Made by a program: the position numbers and the translations under genes | Source of the DNA: Bacteroidota bacterium | Lineage (GTDB): Bacteria; Bacteroidota; Bacteroidia; Chitinophagales; Chitinophagaceae | Length of the DNA stretch: 15,826 nucleotides | NCBI GenBank assembly: GCA_023391895.1 | Contig: JAEWAC010000364.1 | Span: 1 to 15,826 of the forward strand | Reading direction: 5' to 3' | The notes under the pieces: generated by a model | What the model saw: the letters and a program-made list of their open reading frames with translations, nothing else | Database searches by the model: none | Told to the model about the DNA's origin: nothing | In this document: piece after piece, positions 6,960-14,824 of the stretch | Layout of the letters: every line of letters starts with the position of its first letter | Numbering within the stretch: position 1 is the first letter of the stretch

Positions 6960-8885
6960 ATGAAAAAATACATATACCTTATTCTTACAGTTTTCATCAC
7001 CTGCTTTACAGCCTGTGAGAAACTTGACGTCCCGCCTCTTAATGTTGTTCAGGATAAAGATGTTTTTACTAATGTAAGTGGTATAAACGCTTATATGGCT
7101 CGTATCTATAGCCGTTTGCCGATTGAGGATTTTAAGTATTCCCCTGTGCTGAATTTCAACAGCTTTGTGATTGGCTCACCCAGCGGAATCACCGGAGAAG
7201 CCTTAAGCCGTGACATGGGAAATGTTACGGAAACATTTGGTTACTGGGGAGATGCCTATAGTCTTATACGGGAATGCAATTATTTTATGGAGACGCTGCC
7301 GTTGTATGCCGACAACTTTACCAGTGCTCAAGTAAATAATTGGTTGGGTGAGGTCCGCTTTATTCGTGCTGCTACCTATTTTGCTTTGGTAAAGCGTTAT
7401 GGTGGTGTACCGCTTGTTGAAAAAGTTCTAACCAAGCCAAACCAAACTATTAGTGAGCTGACAGAAAGTATTGAAGAACTTAAAATACCGCGTTCATCCG
7501 AAGAAGCGATTTATGATTTTGTTGGTGCAGATTTAGATTTTGCGTTCGACAATTTGCCTGAAAACAATATAACTGGCCGGGTAAATAAGTATGCAGCTGC
7601 CGCCTTTAAATCAAGAGCCATGCTTTTTGCAGGTACCATTGCAAAGTACAACACGATCAATCATACCGTAGAAGGTGATAGACTGTGTGGCATACCTGCG
7701 TCAAAAGCTGTTAATTACTTTAAGGCTAGTTATGATGCTGCGGCTTTGCTTCATGGTAAATACAGCCTGTATAAACGGAACTGGATCGCCGGTGATAAAA
7801 ATGCCCAATACCAGAATTTTGTCAATTTGTTTTTAGATGCTGCAAGTTCAGAAAACATTTTTGTACGGCAATATCGTTTCCCTGAGGCAGTTCACGGATA
7901 TGATGCACTAAGTGTACCAAAGCAATTAGAAGGCCCCGGTGGCAACTATTCTTCTGAAACAAATCCAACCTTGAATTTCGTTGAAATGTTTGAGGGCATC
8001 CCAAAGAATGCGGATGGTACCATTCAAACATTAGATGCAAACGGTAAGTATATTTTGTATGATAATACAATGGATCTGTTTGCCAATGCAGAACCAAGAC
8101 TTCGTGCTACTGTGATACTGCCAGGAGACATGTTCAAAGGACAGAGTATTGAAATAAGACGTGGCATTTACACCGGAAGCGCTGCCGGCGGAATTGAGAA
8201 AATCATTCCTGCAGGTTCAACCGCTAATTATCCAACCAATAACATTGTTTCGTCTGCAGCCGTATTACAAACACCTTTTACATTACCGAACGGGACAAAG
8301 ATGAATCCGGCAGGAGCGAGTGGTGTATTTACAAATTTGGCTGCACATGGTCCGGGAGGAAGTATCACCGGTTTTTCAATAAGAAAATACTTAGTGCCCG
8401 ATAAACCAACCTCCGAGGTGGTAACAAACAGATCCGTACAAAGCTGGATTGAGTTGCGATATGCAGAAGTATTATTGAACGGTGCCGAAGCTGCATACGA
8501 ATTACATACTGCGGGACAAGGTGCTGACTATTTGCAGCAGGCTATAACAAATATTAACCTGATAAGAGAAAGAGCGGGCGCCAGTTTGCTTACTACAATA
8601 GATAACGTTGATGTTATCCGCGTGGAAAGAAGAAAAGAACTTGCCTTTGAAAATAAAATATACTGGGATTTGAAAAGATGGCGGATAATTGATCAGGAAC
8701 AAAATGGCACCTTGTATCGGGTACTTATGCCATTCTATTCCTCTGAAGCTGGCAAATATTTCTTTGATCCTCGTTTTGATGAAAGAAATGTGCGGTTCAC
8801 TTTTGACCCCAGGTGGTATTATCAGCAAATACCGAATGCCGCTATTGCCAAGAGTACAAATCTAGTTCAAAACCCAGGTTATTAA
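6960..8885 (+). CDS. SusD/RagB-type glycan-binding outer-membrane lipoprotein
   Basis: This surface lipoprotein forms the lid of the SusC channel and binds the imported glycan. From ATG 6960 it has 641 residues. The lipoprotein signal ends in ITCFTAC, making C19 the likely lipidated cysteine. The family hallmark EVRFIRAATYFALVKRYGG with VPLVEK lies at about 130-155. The C-terminal block INLIRERAGA and then VERRKELAFENKIYWDLKRW, near 555-575, is typical of RagB/SusD TPR-like folds. An in-frame upstream ATG at 6927 would overlap susC by 23 nt and add residues ahead of an already complete lipoprotein signal, so 6960 is preferred. The length is somewhat above the common 500-600 residues, with a Gly- and Pro-rich central insertion around 380-480. 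It lies 10 nt after susC and 9 nt before the DUF3823 gene, so all three are presumably co-transcribed. The ligand cannot be read from the sequence; an alpha-mannoside is inferred from the neighbours. Confidence 0.95.
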   Translation: MKKYIYLILTVFITCFTACEKLDVPPLNVVQDKDVFTNVSGINAYMARIYSRLPIEDFKYSPVLNFNSFVIGSPSGITGEALSRDMGNVTETFGYWGDAYSLIRECNYFMETLPLYADNFTSAQVNNWLGEVRFIRAATYFALVKRYGGVPLVEKVLTKPNQTISELTESIEELKIPRSSEEAIYDFVGADLDFAFDNLPENNITGRVNKYAAAAFKSRAMLFAGTIAKYNTINHTVEGDRLCGIPASKAVNYFKASYDAAALLHGKYSLYKRNWIAGDKNAQYQNFVNLFLDAASSENIFVRQYRFPEAVHGYDALSVPKQLEGPGGNYSSETNPTLNFVEMFEGIPKNADGTIQTLDANGKYILYDNTMDLFANAEPRLRATVILPGDMFKGQSIEIRRGIYTGSAAGGIEKIIPAGSTANYPTNNIVSSAAVLQTPFTLPNGTKMNPAGASGVFTNLAAHGPGGSITGFSIRKYLVPDKPTSEVVTNRSVQSWIELRYAEVLLNGAEAAYELHTAGQGADYLQQAITNINLIRERAGASLLTTIDNVDVIRVERRKELAFENKIYWDLKRWRIIDQEQNGTLYRVLMPFYSSEAGKYFFDPRFDERNVRFTFDPRWYYQQIPNAAIAKSTNLVQNPGY

Positions 8886-8894
8886 TAGTTAGAT

Positions 8895-9671
8895 ATGAAA
8901 CGAATATTTTATCAAGTAGCATTATGCCTAACAGTAGTATCGGCAGTTTCATGCACCAAAATAGATAATTACGATGCTCCGACAGAAACCTTAAGAGGTA
9001 AGATCATTGATGCAGGTACTGGTAAAACGCTTCAGGGCGAAGTATCCGGTGAGAATGGTATCGGAACAAGAATTGAGTTACGGGAACTCAGTTGGAGCGA
9101 TAATCCAACACCACAGTATCTTGCTACCATGCAGGATGGAACCTATAACAACACCAAGATATTTGCCGGAAAGTATAAGATTTCAGCAGACGGTGCATTT
9201 GTTCCACTTGTACAAACCGGACCTCCAGCGGTTGATAACAGCAAGACTGTAGATGTGCATGGTGGCGTTACTACGGTTGATTTTACCGTGGAGCCCTTCC
9301 TTAGAGTAGAATGGGTAGGCGAACCTATTTTAAATCCAAATGGAACCATTACTGTTAAAGTTAAAATTACAAGAGGTACAGATCATCCAGATTTTCAGCT
9401 CAATGTAACGGACATTAATTTATACGTTAACCGTTTACCCTTTGTAGGCAATAATGCCAATAGCTTTGATGCCCGGTATTCTAAGCGCACTCCTTACAGC
9501 GGTACTGATGGTAATAATCTTTTAGGAGAAGTCCTTACTTTAACAACTACAGGTGGGGCATTGCCAACCAATAGAGACTGGTTTTTAAGGGTAGGCGCCA
9601 GAACAACCTATCCCAATAATGGCAGGCCTTTTAACTATAATGAGGTCATAAAGGTTTCAATACCTAAATAG
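8895..9671 (+). CDS. DUF3823-type PUL lipoprotein, probable surface glycan-binding protein
   Basis: This is the third gene of the susCD unit. The 258-residue product has a lipoprotein signal peptide with C20 (AVSC) as the predicted lipidated residue. Residues about 32-133 form a carboxypeptidase-regulatory-like beta domain (LRGKIIDAGTGKTLQGEV, then IELRELSW). The characteristic block MQDGTYNNTKIFAGKYKI precedes VTTVDFTVEPFLRVEW. A second beta-sandwich of about 120 residues follows (NPNGTITVKVKITRG, then WFLRVGARTTYPN). This two-domain pattern matches the DUF3823 family, repeatedly found directly behind susCD in Bacteroidota. No enzyme motif is visible. The position suggests a surface accessory that binds glycan or supports the SusCD complex, but that role is inferred. 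The stop codon is followed 37 nt later by a 12-bp stem-loop that may mark the end of the transcript. Confidence 0.85.
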   Translation: MKRIFYQVALCLTVVSAVSCTKIDNYDAPTETLRGKIIDAGTGKTLQGEVSGENGIGTRIELRELSWSDNPTPQYLATMQDGTYNNTKIFAGKYKISADGAFVPLVQTGPPAVDNSKTVDVHGGVTTVDFTVEPFLRVEWVGEPILNPNGTITVKVKITRGTDHPDFQLNVTDINLYVNRLPFVGNNANSFDARYSKRTPYSGTDGNNLLGEVLTLTTTGGALPTNRDWFLRVGARTTYPNNGRPFNYNEVIKVSIPK

Positions 9672-9708
9672 GATAGCATCCAATGTTATCGCTTAAATTT
9701 TAATCTCT

Positions 9709-9740
9709 TCTCCAGTGCTGGCATACGTCAGCACTGGAGA
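9709..9740 (+). terminator. 12-bp stem-loop after the susCD unit
   Basis: TCTCCAGTGCTG (9709-9720) pairs perfectly with CAGCACTGGAGA (9729-9740) around the 8-nt loop GCATACGT. It is the strongest short hairpin I found in the window and lies 37 nt after the DUF3823 stop. No T-run follows, so it is not a textbook intrinsic terminator. It may end, attenuate or protect the susCD transcript ahead of the mannosidase gene. Confidence 0.5.
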
Positions 9741-9933
9741 TAAAAGCACGCCTCATTGAAGTCGGCACAATCAACATCTATGGGATTTTTAAAAAGTTAG
9801 GATTTAGCGTTTATTAAAATAGCTTTTTAGTCCTGTAAACCGATGCATGAAAGAGCGCCTCCCAAAAAAGGATCACCCACCTATGGTTGTAACTAAAGCC
9901 GGGTTGGGGTATCTGCCTTACATAACAAATACA

Positions 9934-12894
9934 ATGAGACATTGGAGTTTATCTGGAATCTTCCTGGTTGCGGGCTTCTTTTTGCCTGCCATGAACATCA
10001 TCTATGCTGGTTGCCTCTCTGATTTTCCCATGGCTGAAAATAAACTTAATAGCAGAAATGACAGGGTTGGTCCTTTGCATTTTACCTATGTAGTGCAGCC
10101 ATGGTACAAACATCGAAAAGACGGTAAGCCTGGCCGTGAAGTCATACTTTATTTTGACCGGTCAAAACCGGAAGAGAAGCTTACAGTTACTGTTGAATGG
10201 AATGGAAAAAAAGAGTTGCTGGAGGTTTTACCCGCTAAACCACTTGATTCAATCGCCCTGCTATTGCCCCATAAAGCAGGCTTGGAGGCAACGCAGGCTA
10301 CTATAACATTGCTGAGTGGTACAGACAAGGAAATCCAATCCATAAAGATTCCTGCCAAAAAACAATGGACGGTTTATATCTATCCACATTCCCACGTTGA
10401 TATTGGATATACCAATTTGCAGCATGTTGTTGAAAAGCTGCACGTGAGAAATATTGATGTAGGAATTGATATGGCCAGAAAAACTCAGCACTACCCCGAA
10501 GGAGCAAGGTTTATTTGGAATCCGGAGGCAACATGGGTGGTAAGCAGCTATCTGAAACAAGCAAGCCCAGAGCAAAAGAAATCATTTATAGAAGCCGTCA
10601 GAAAGGGGTGGATTCAGATAGATGCGGCACATTCCAATATCAATACCAGCACATGTTCTGATGAAGAATTGCTTCGCATGTTTAGCAATATCCATGAAAT
10701 AAGATCCTTAACCAACCTGTCCATTACTACGATGGTTCAGGTAGATATTCCAGGTAGTTCGTGGGGGCTTGTACAGGCTGCCGCACAAAATGGCATACGT
10801 GGATTCTTTTGCTTTCCCAATTATTTTGACTTACGCACCAAATGGGAGAATAAACCTTTTTATTGGAAATCGCAGGATGGGAAAAACCGTATTTTTTACT
10901 TACAGGCAACATCTTATGGATACGGCTTTCGGGCTAAGGGAAGAAAATATAGTTTAGGGAAAATTCAGGCTTTTACCGATGAATACGACCGCTTGAGTAC
11001 CGATGATCCGTTGAAAGATTTTATTGATCCGTTTATTTTTAATGAGACAGAGAAGTTAGAGAAAGAAAACTCTCCATACGATATCTATGTCATGACCTGG
11101 TCCATGGCAGACAATTGTTTGATTGATGCAGATTTGCCCGAAGCCGTAAAGTTATGGAACGAAAAATATGCCTATCCCAAGCTGATTATTTCCGGTACTG
11201 AAGAAATTCTGGCTGCATATGAGCGGAAATACAAAACGATTATTCCCGAATATGAAGGAGATCTTACTGAGTTTTGGACACAGGGGCTAGGATCAGATGC
11301 CCTCCGTGTTGGGAAGGCCAGGCGGGCTAAAGAGGAGTTGATCCAGGCAGAAACCTTGTGGCCCATTCTCAACAAATCTGCTCAGGCGCCTATCAAACGG
11401 TTCAATGATGCCTGGGAGAATGTGCTCTTATCATCAGAACATACATGGGGCTATCAAGATCCCAAAGCACCATTAGCTAAAGAAGTGGAAGCCAACAAGG
11501 CTGCCTACTTTGAAAATGCCGAAAGGCAAAGTGAAGAATTGATAGACTTAGCCATTCAAACAATCGAAAAAAGAAAGCGTTTGGGCTTTTCGGTAATCAA
11601 TACACTGTCATGGCCAAGAGGTGGTTTGGTTGCTCTTTCTAAAGAGCAAAGCAGCATGGGAGACCGGGTGTTTAATGAGCAAAATAAAGAGATGGTATCC
11701 CAGCGTCTATCGACCGGAGAATTAATTTTTCTATCTGATACCATTCCTGCTTTAGGTTCCAGGTTTTACAGGGTTGTGCCTGGAAAAGTCTCACCATTTA
11801 AGAGTATGATTGAGGGACCAGCCACAATAAAAAATGAATGGCTTTCCATCATATTAGATGACAAAACCGGTAATATCAAAAGTCTTATAGATATTGAAAC
11901 GAAGCAGCATCTTGTTGACCCATCCTCCAGGTTCGATCTTAACAGTTATAATTATTTAGCGGGCGTAAAAAACGGAATTCCATCCATGGCTCCCGGAGAG
12001 GTAACCCATGCAACGGAGGTTTCTATAACAGTCAGGGAAGATGGCCCGCTGTTGGCTTCATTGCTGGTAACTTCAAAAGCTGAAAGTTGTAATTGGCTTA
12101 CCCGTGAAATCAGGGTCATAAGAAACCAGCGACATTTTGAATTGATCAATACGCTGGATAAGATATCGACACAGAAAAAAGAAGGAATACATTTTGGTTT
12201 TGCATTCAACGTTCCGGAAGGCGTTATTCGTATGGATATTCCTTTGGGAGTAATGATTCCTGAAAAGGACCAGATACCTTATTCAAATAAAAATTGGTTT
12301 GCCTTTCAACGGTGGATCGATATTTCTAACAAGGATTATGGTGTTACCTGGACTTCCATAGAAGCGCCAATTGTCGAGGTCGGAGATATCACCGGAACGA
12401 TCCTTGACGGTGCCAGGCAAGGTGATGAATGGATAAAAAAACTACCGGCCACACAAACCATTTTTTCATGGCCTATCAATAATCACTGGGATACCAATTT
12501 TCCACTTGAACAAGGAGGTGTCGTTAGTTTTAAATATGGCATCAGGCCGCATTCCGGCACCTATGATCCGGTAGTCGCAAATAATTTCGGCGTTGAACAA
12601 CATCGGCCTTTGCTGGTAATTGAATCAGACAAAAGCCTGATAAAAAATTCTTTGCTATCACTTAACAATCCCAGGGTAATGTTGTCGACCCTAAAGAAAA
12701 GTGAAGACAACAAGGCCATTATTGTACGCATGAGATCAATATCGGGGCAGGGTGAACAGGTTAAGTTGGACTGGCCTTCCGGTAAGCCAAAGGCTATGTT
12801 TTATTGTCAACCTGACGAAAAACCATTGCAGAAAGCTGCAGGTGAAATCACCTTGCTGCCTTATGGCACCACCAGCCTGCGTATTGAATTTTAA
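9934..12894 (+). CDS. exported GH38-type alpha-mannosidase
   Basis: This is predicted to release mannose from alpha-mannosides outside the cytoplasm, with one zinc ion. The frame opens at ATG 9847 (1015 residues). ATG 9934 (M30) is preferred because it puts the hydrophobic signal core FLVAGFFLPAM near the N-terminus. Numbers below use the 9847 frame. A beta-rich N-terminal region spans about 75-170. The GH38 catalytic region starts at HSHVDIGYT (181-189), where H183 and D185 fit two zinc ligands. QVDIPGSSWG (298-307) supplies D300, the likely nucleophile and third ligand. EHTWG (531-535) gives H532 as the fourth. The C-terminal half is the usual large beta-sandwich. The motif around D300 lacks the classical D-x-FGHS pattern, so this is a divergent GH38 branch and its linkage preference is uncertain. 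Export may be by type I signal or lipidation at C56 (IYAGC, a poor lipobox). It has no copy of the operator motif upstream and may depend on readthrough from susCD. Confidence 0.85.
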   Translation: MRHWSLSGIFLVAGFFLPAMNIIYAGCLSDFPMAENKLNSRNDRVGPLHFTYVVQPWYKHRKDGKPGREVILYFDRSKPEEKLTVTVEWNGKKELLEVLPAKPLDSIALLLPHKAGLEATQATITLLSGTDKEIQSIKIPAKKQWTVYIYPHSHVDIGYTNLQHVVEKLHVRNIDVGIDMARKTQHYPEGARFIWNPEATWVVSSYLKQASPEQKKSFIEAVRKGWIQIDAAHSNINTSTCSDEELLRMFSNIHEIRSLTNLSITTMVQVDIPGSSWGLVQAAAQNGIRGFFCFPNYFDLRTKWENKPFYWKSQDGKNRIFYLQATSYGYGFRAKGRKYSLGKIQAFTDEYDRLSTDDPLKDFIDPFIFNETEKLEKENSPYDIYVMTWSMADNCLIDADLPEAVKLWNEKYAYPKLIISGTEEILAAYERKYKTIIPEYEGDLTEFWTQGLGSDALRVGKARRAKEELIQAETLWPILNKSAQAPIKRFNDAWENVLLSSEHTWGYQDPKAPLAKEVEANKAAYFENAERQSEELIDLAIQTIEKRKRLGFSVINTLSWPRGGLVALSKEQSSMGDRVFNEQNKEMVSQRLSTGELIFLSDTIPALGSRFYRVVPGKVSPFKSMIEGPATIKNEWLSIILDDKTGNIKSLIDIETKQHLVDPSSRFDLNSYNYLAGVKNGIPSMAPGEVTHATEVSITVREDGPLLASLLVTSKAESCNWLTREIRVIRNQRHFELINTLDKISTQKKEGIHFGFAFNVPEGVIRMDIPLGVMIPEKDQIPYSNKNWFAFQRWIDISNKDYGVTWTSIEAPIVEVGDITGTILDGARQGDEWIKKLPATQTIFSWPINNHWDTNFPLEQGGVVSFKYGIRPHSGTYDPVVANNFGVEQHRPLLVIESDKSLIKNSLLSLNNPRVMLSTLKKSEDNKAIIVRMRSISGQGEQVKLDWPSGKPKAMFYCQPDEKPLQKAAGEITLLPYGTTSLRIEF

Positions 12895-12918
12895 ATTCTT
12901 GCAAAACAAGAACAATTA

Positions 12919-12950
12919 TTTGTTTCTATGTATATACATACATACATTTG
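12919..12950 (+). promoter_or_regulatory. promoter of the ManA-like/GH92 unit
   Basis: TTTG (12919-12922) followed after 20 nt by TACATTTG (12943-12950) is an exact match to the Bacteroidota TTTG-N19-21-TAnnTTTG promoter. Transcription would begin about 12957, leaving a leader of roughly 20 nt before ATG 12976. Operator site 3 lies wholly between the two elements. Confidence 0.65.
12927..12940. promoter_or_regulatory. operator site 3, candidate GntR-family binding site
   Basis: TATGTA-TA-TACATA is a perfect 14-bp palindrome and the most symmetric of the three copies. It is followed by one more overlapping TACAT repeat (12939-12947 region). It sits between the -33 and -7 elements, where bound regulator would exclude RNA polymerase. 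Confidence 0.65.
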
Positions 12951-12975
12951 TCTTTCTTAAAAAACACTACAAACT

Positions 12976-14811
12976 ATGGAATTAACAATTGATGTTTTGG
13001 AAAACCGTGAGTCAGATATCAATGATTGGAGATTAACGAACGAAAGCCTTTTACCTCAAAAAGTCAATAAAGGGAAAAAGTCGAATGACGGATACGATAT
13101 CTATCCTTATTATTCATTGGGAGCCAATAAAATCAATAATGGTTATGATTCTCTTGTTAATTGGATTATAGAACAAAAAAATGTAGTGATTGATGGATAT
13201 GCAGGCGTCTTTTGGAAGGAAATAGAAAGGATATTGGAAAAGGAACTGCACAAACGCAACTTAACTGTTAATTGGACTTATGTGTCGGATGCGATGAAGT
13301 CAAAGGCTGAAGTAAAACAGTTATTAAAACCTTTCCTTGGACAACCGCAATCGGTGTGGGGGAAGAAATGTGATTTGAATATAACCGATTTCTTTCAGGT
13401 GGATCAGTTGAGTCAGTTGTTGCCTGCTAATGATTTTGATATAAACATAGCGATAGGGGTCGGTTCCGCTTTGCTGAATTGGGATGCGCCCATCATTTAC
13501 CTGGAGGTTCCGAAAAATGAAATACAGTACAGAATGCGGGCCGGCTCGGTAACCAACTTTGGTAGTGATGAAACCGGAAGTGTATCAGAGATGTATAAAC
13601 ATGCCTACTTTGTAGATTGGGTTTTATTAAATAAGCATAAAAGAAATATTTTAAATAAAGTAGCGATTGTAGCGGATGTACAATGGAAGGACTCTTTGAA
13701 TTGGATGTTTCAAGCCGACCTTCTTAAAGGCTTAAAAGACATTAGTCACTCCATATTTCGTGCACGTCCCTGGTTTGCGGCCGGTGCCTGGGGAGGACAT
13801 TGGATGCAAAACCGTATTAAAGGGTTGATTAAGGATGAAGTCAATTATGCATGGTCTTTTGAATTAATAGTACCCGAAAACGGTATCGTGTTCGAAGGTG
13901 ATGGCAATTTACTCGAGGTAAGCTTCGACTTTTTGATGTTCCAGCAAAATACCGCCGTGCTGGGCAAACATGCTGAAGTGTTTGGAACAGAGTTTCCCAT
14001 CCGGTTCGATTTTCTCGATACGTTTGATGGTGGAAACCTCTCCATTCAATGCCATCCTTCCGTTCCATATATACAAAAAGAATTTGGGGAGAACTTCACC
14101 CAGGATGAGACCTATTATATACTCGATTGTAAAGACGATGCACTGGTTTATTTAGGTTTTCAAGAAGATATTAAACCGGATCAATTCAGGAAGGAACTTG
14201 AAGACAGCCAGAAGTACAGCCGGGAAATTGATATTGAAAAATATGTTCAAACGTTTCCTTCAAAAAAACATGATTTCTTTTTGATACCCAATGGAACTGT
14301 ACATAGTTCTGGTACTAATAACCTCGTGCTTGAAATAAGTGCAACACCTTACATTTTTACTTTCAAGATGTATGACTGGGTGCGCATGGGACTGGATGGG
14401 AAGCCCAGGCCAATCAACATTGAACATGCATTTAAAAACCTCAATTTTGAAAGAAAGGGTGACAAGGTTCAGGAAGAATTAATTTCAAAACCTTCTGTAA
14501 TTGATCAGGGCGCTGATTGGGAGTTGATTCACCTTCCTACCCATCAGGATCATTTCTATGATCTTCATCGCATCGAATTCGATACACAGGTAACTATTGA
14601 TACCCAGGATGCGTGTCATATTTTAATGTTGGTTGAAGGCACTACCATCTCGGTTCAGTCGGCAGATGGAAAAACCTCCAACTTCCATTATGCAGAAACT
14701 TTTATAGTGCCGGCTGCTGTAAAAAGCTATACGATCACTAATACAGGAGGTGGAAAGGCAAAAGTAGTAAAGGCATTTGTAAAGGATAATGTTGCATTTT
14801 TAAGAAATTGA
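12976..14811 (+). CDS. class I mannose-6-phosphate isomerase fused to an extra alpha/beta N-terminal domain
   Basis: This cytoplasmic enzyme (611 residues, no signal peptide) should interconvert mannose-6-phosphate and fructose-6-phosphate. The cupin-type ManA domain occupies about 295-611. Its zinc ligands can be placed as Q358 and H360 (SIQCHP), E378 (DETYYIL) and H443 (NGTVHSSG). The substrate-binding arginine is probably R470 in KMYDWVR. Residues 1-230 are not part of ordinary ManA. They alternate beta strands and helices (KNVVIDGYAGVFWKEI at 68-83, FDINIAIGVGSALL at 154-167, APIIYLEVP at 171-179, RMRAGSVTNFG at 186-196) and loosely recall a P-loop kinase fold, but the GYAGVFWK segment is not an intact Walker A motif. 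A linker at 230-290 carries WFAAGAWGGHWMQ, which looks like the start of the isomerase region. It is the first gene after operator site 3, and the GH92 gene starts 13 nt later, tying mannose release to mannose-6-phosphate use. Confidence 0.85.
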   Translation: MELTIDVLENRESDINDWRLTNESLLPQKVNKGKKSNDGYDIYPYYSLGANKINNGYDSLVNWIIEQKNVVIDGYAGVFWKEIERILEKELHKRNLTVNWTYVSDAMKSKAEVKQLLKPFLGQPQSVWGKKCDLNITDFFQVDQLSQLLPANDFDINIAIGVGSALLNWDAPIIYLEVPKNEIQYRMRAGSVTNFGSDETGSVSEMYKHAYFVDWVLLNKHKRNILNKVAIVADVQWKDSLNWMFQADLLKGLKDISHSIFRARPWFAAGAWGGHWMQNRIKGLIKDEVNYAWSFELIVPENGIVFEGDGNLLEVSFDFLMFQQNTAVLGKHAEVFGTEFPIRFDFLDTFDGGNLSIQCHPSVPYIQKEFGENFTQDETYYILDCKDDALVYLGFQEDIKPDQFRKELEDSQKYSREIDIEKYVQTFPSKKHDFFLIPNGTVHSSGTNNLVLEISATPYIFTFKMYDWVRMGLDGKPRPINIEHAFKNLNFERKGDKVQEELISKPSVIDQGADWELIHLPTHQDHFYDLHRIEFDTQVTIDTQDACHILMLVEGTTISVQSADGKTSNFHYAETFIVPAAVKSYTITNTGGGKAKVVKAFVKDNVAFLRN

Positions 14812-14824
14812 AAAAAGATCAACG

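Noticed and set aside
12935..12947. Extra TACATACAT repeats read as a short tandem repeat array
   Set aside because: There are only two to three 4-bp units and they overlap the operator and the -7 element; this is more simply part of the regulatory site.
13845..14068. Two overlapping minus-strand frames inside the ManA-like gene
   Set aside because: Both lie opposite a strongly conserved isomerase domain and show no family features.
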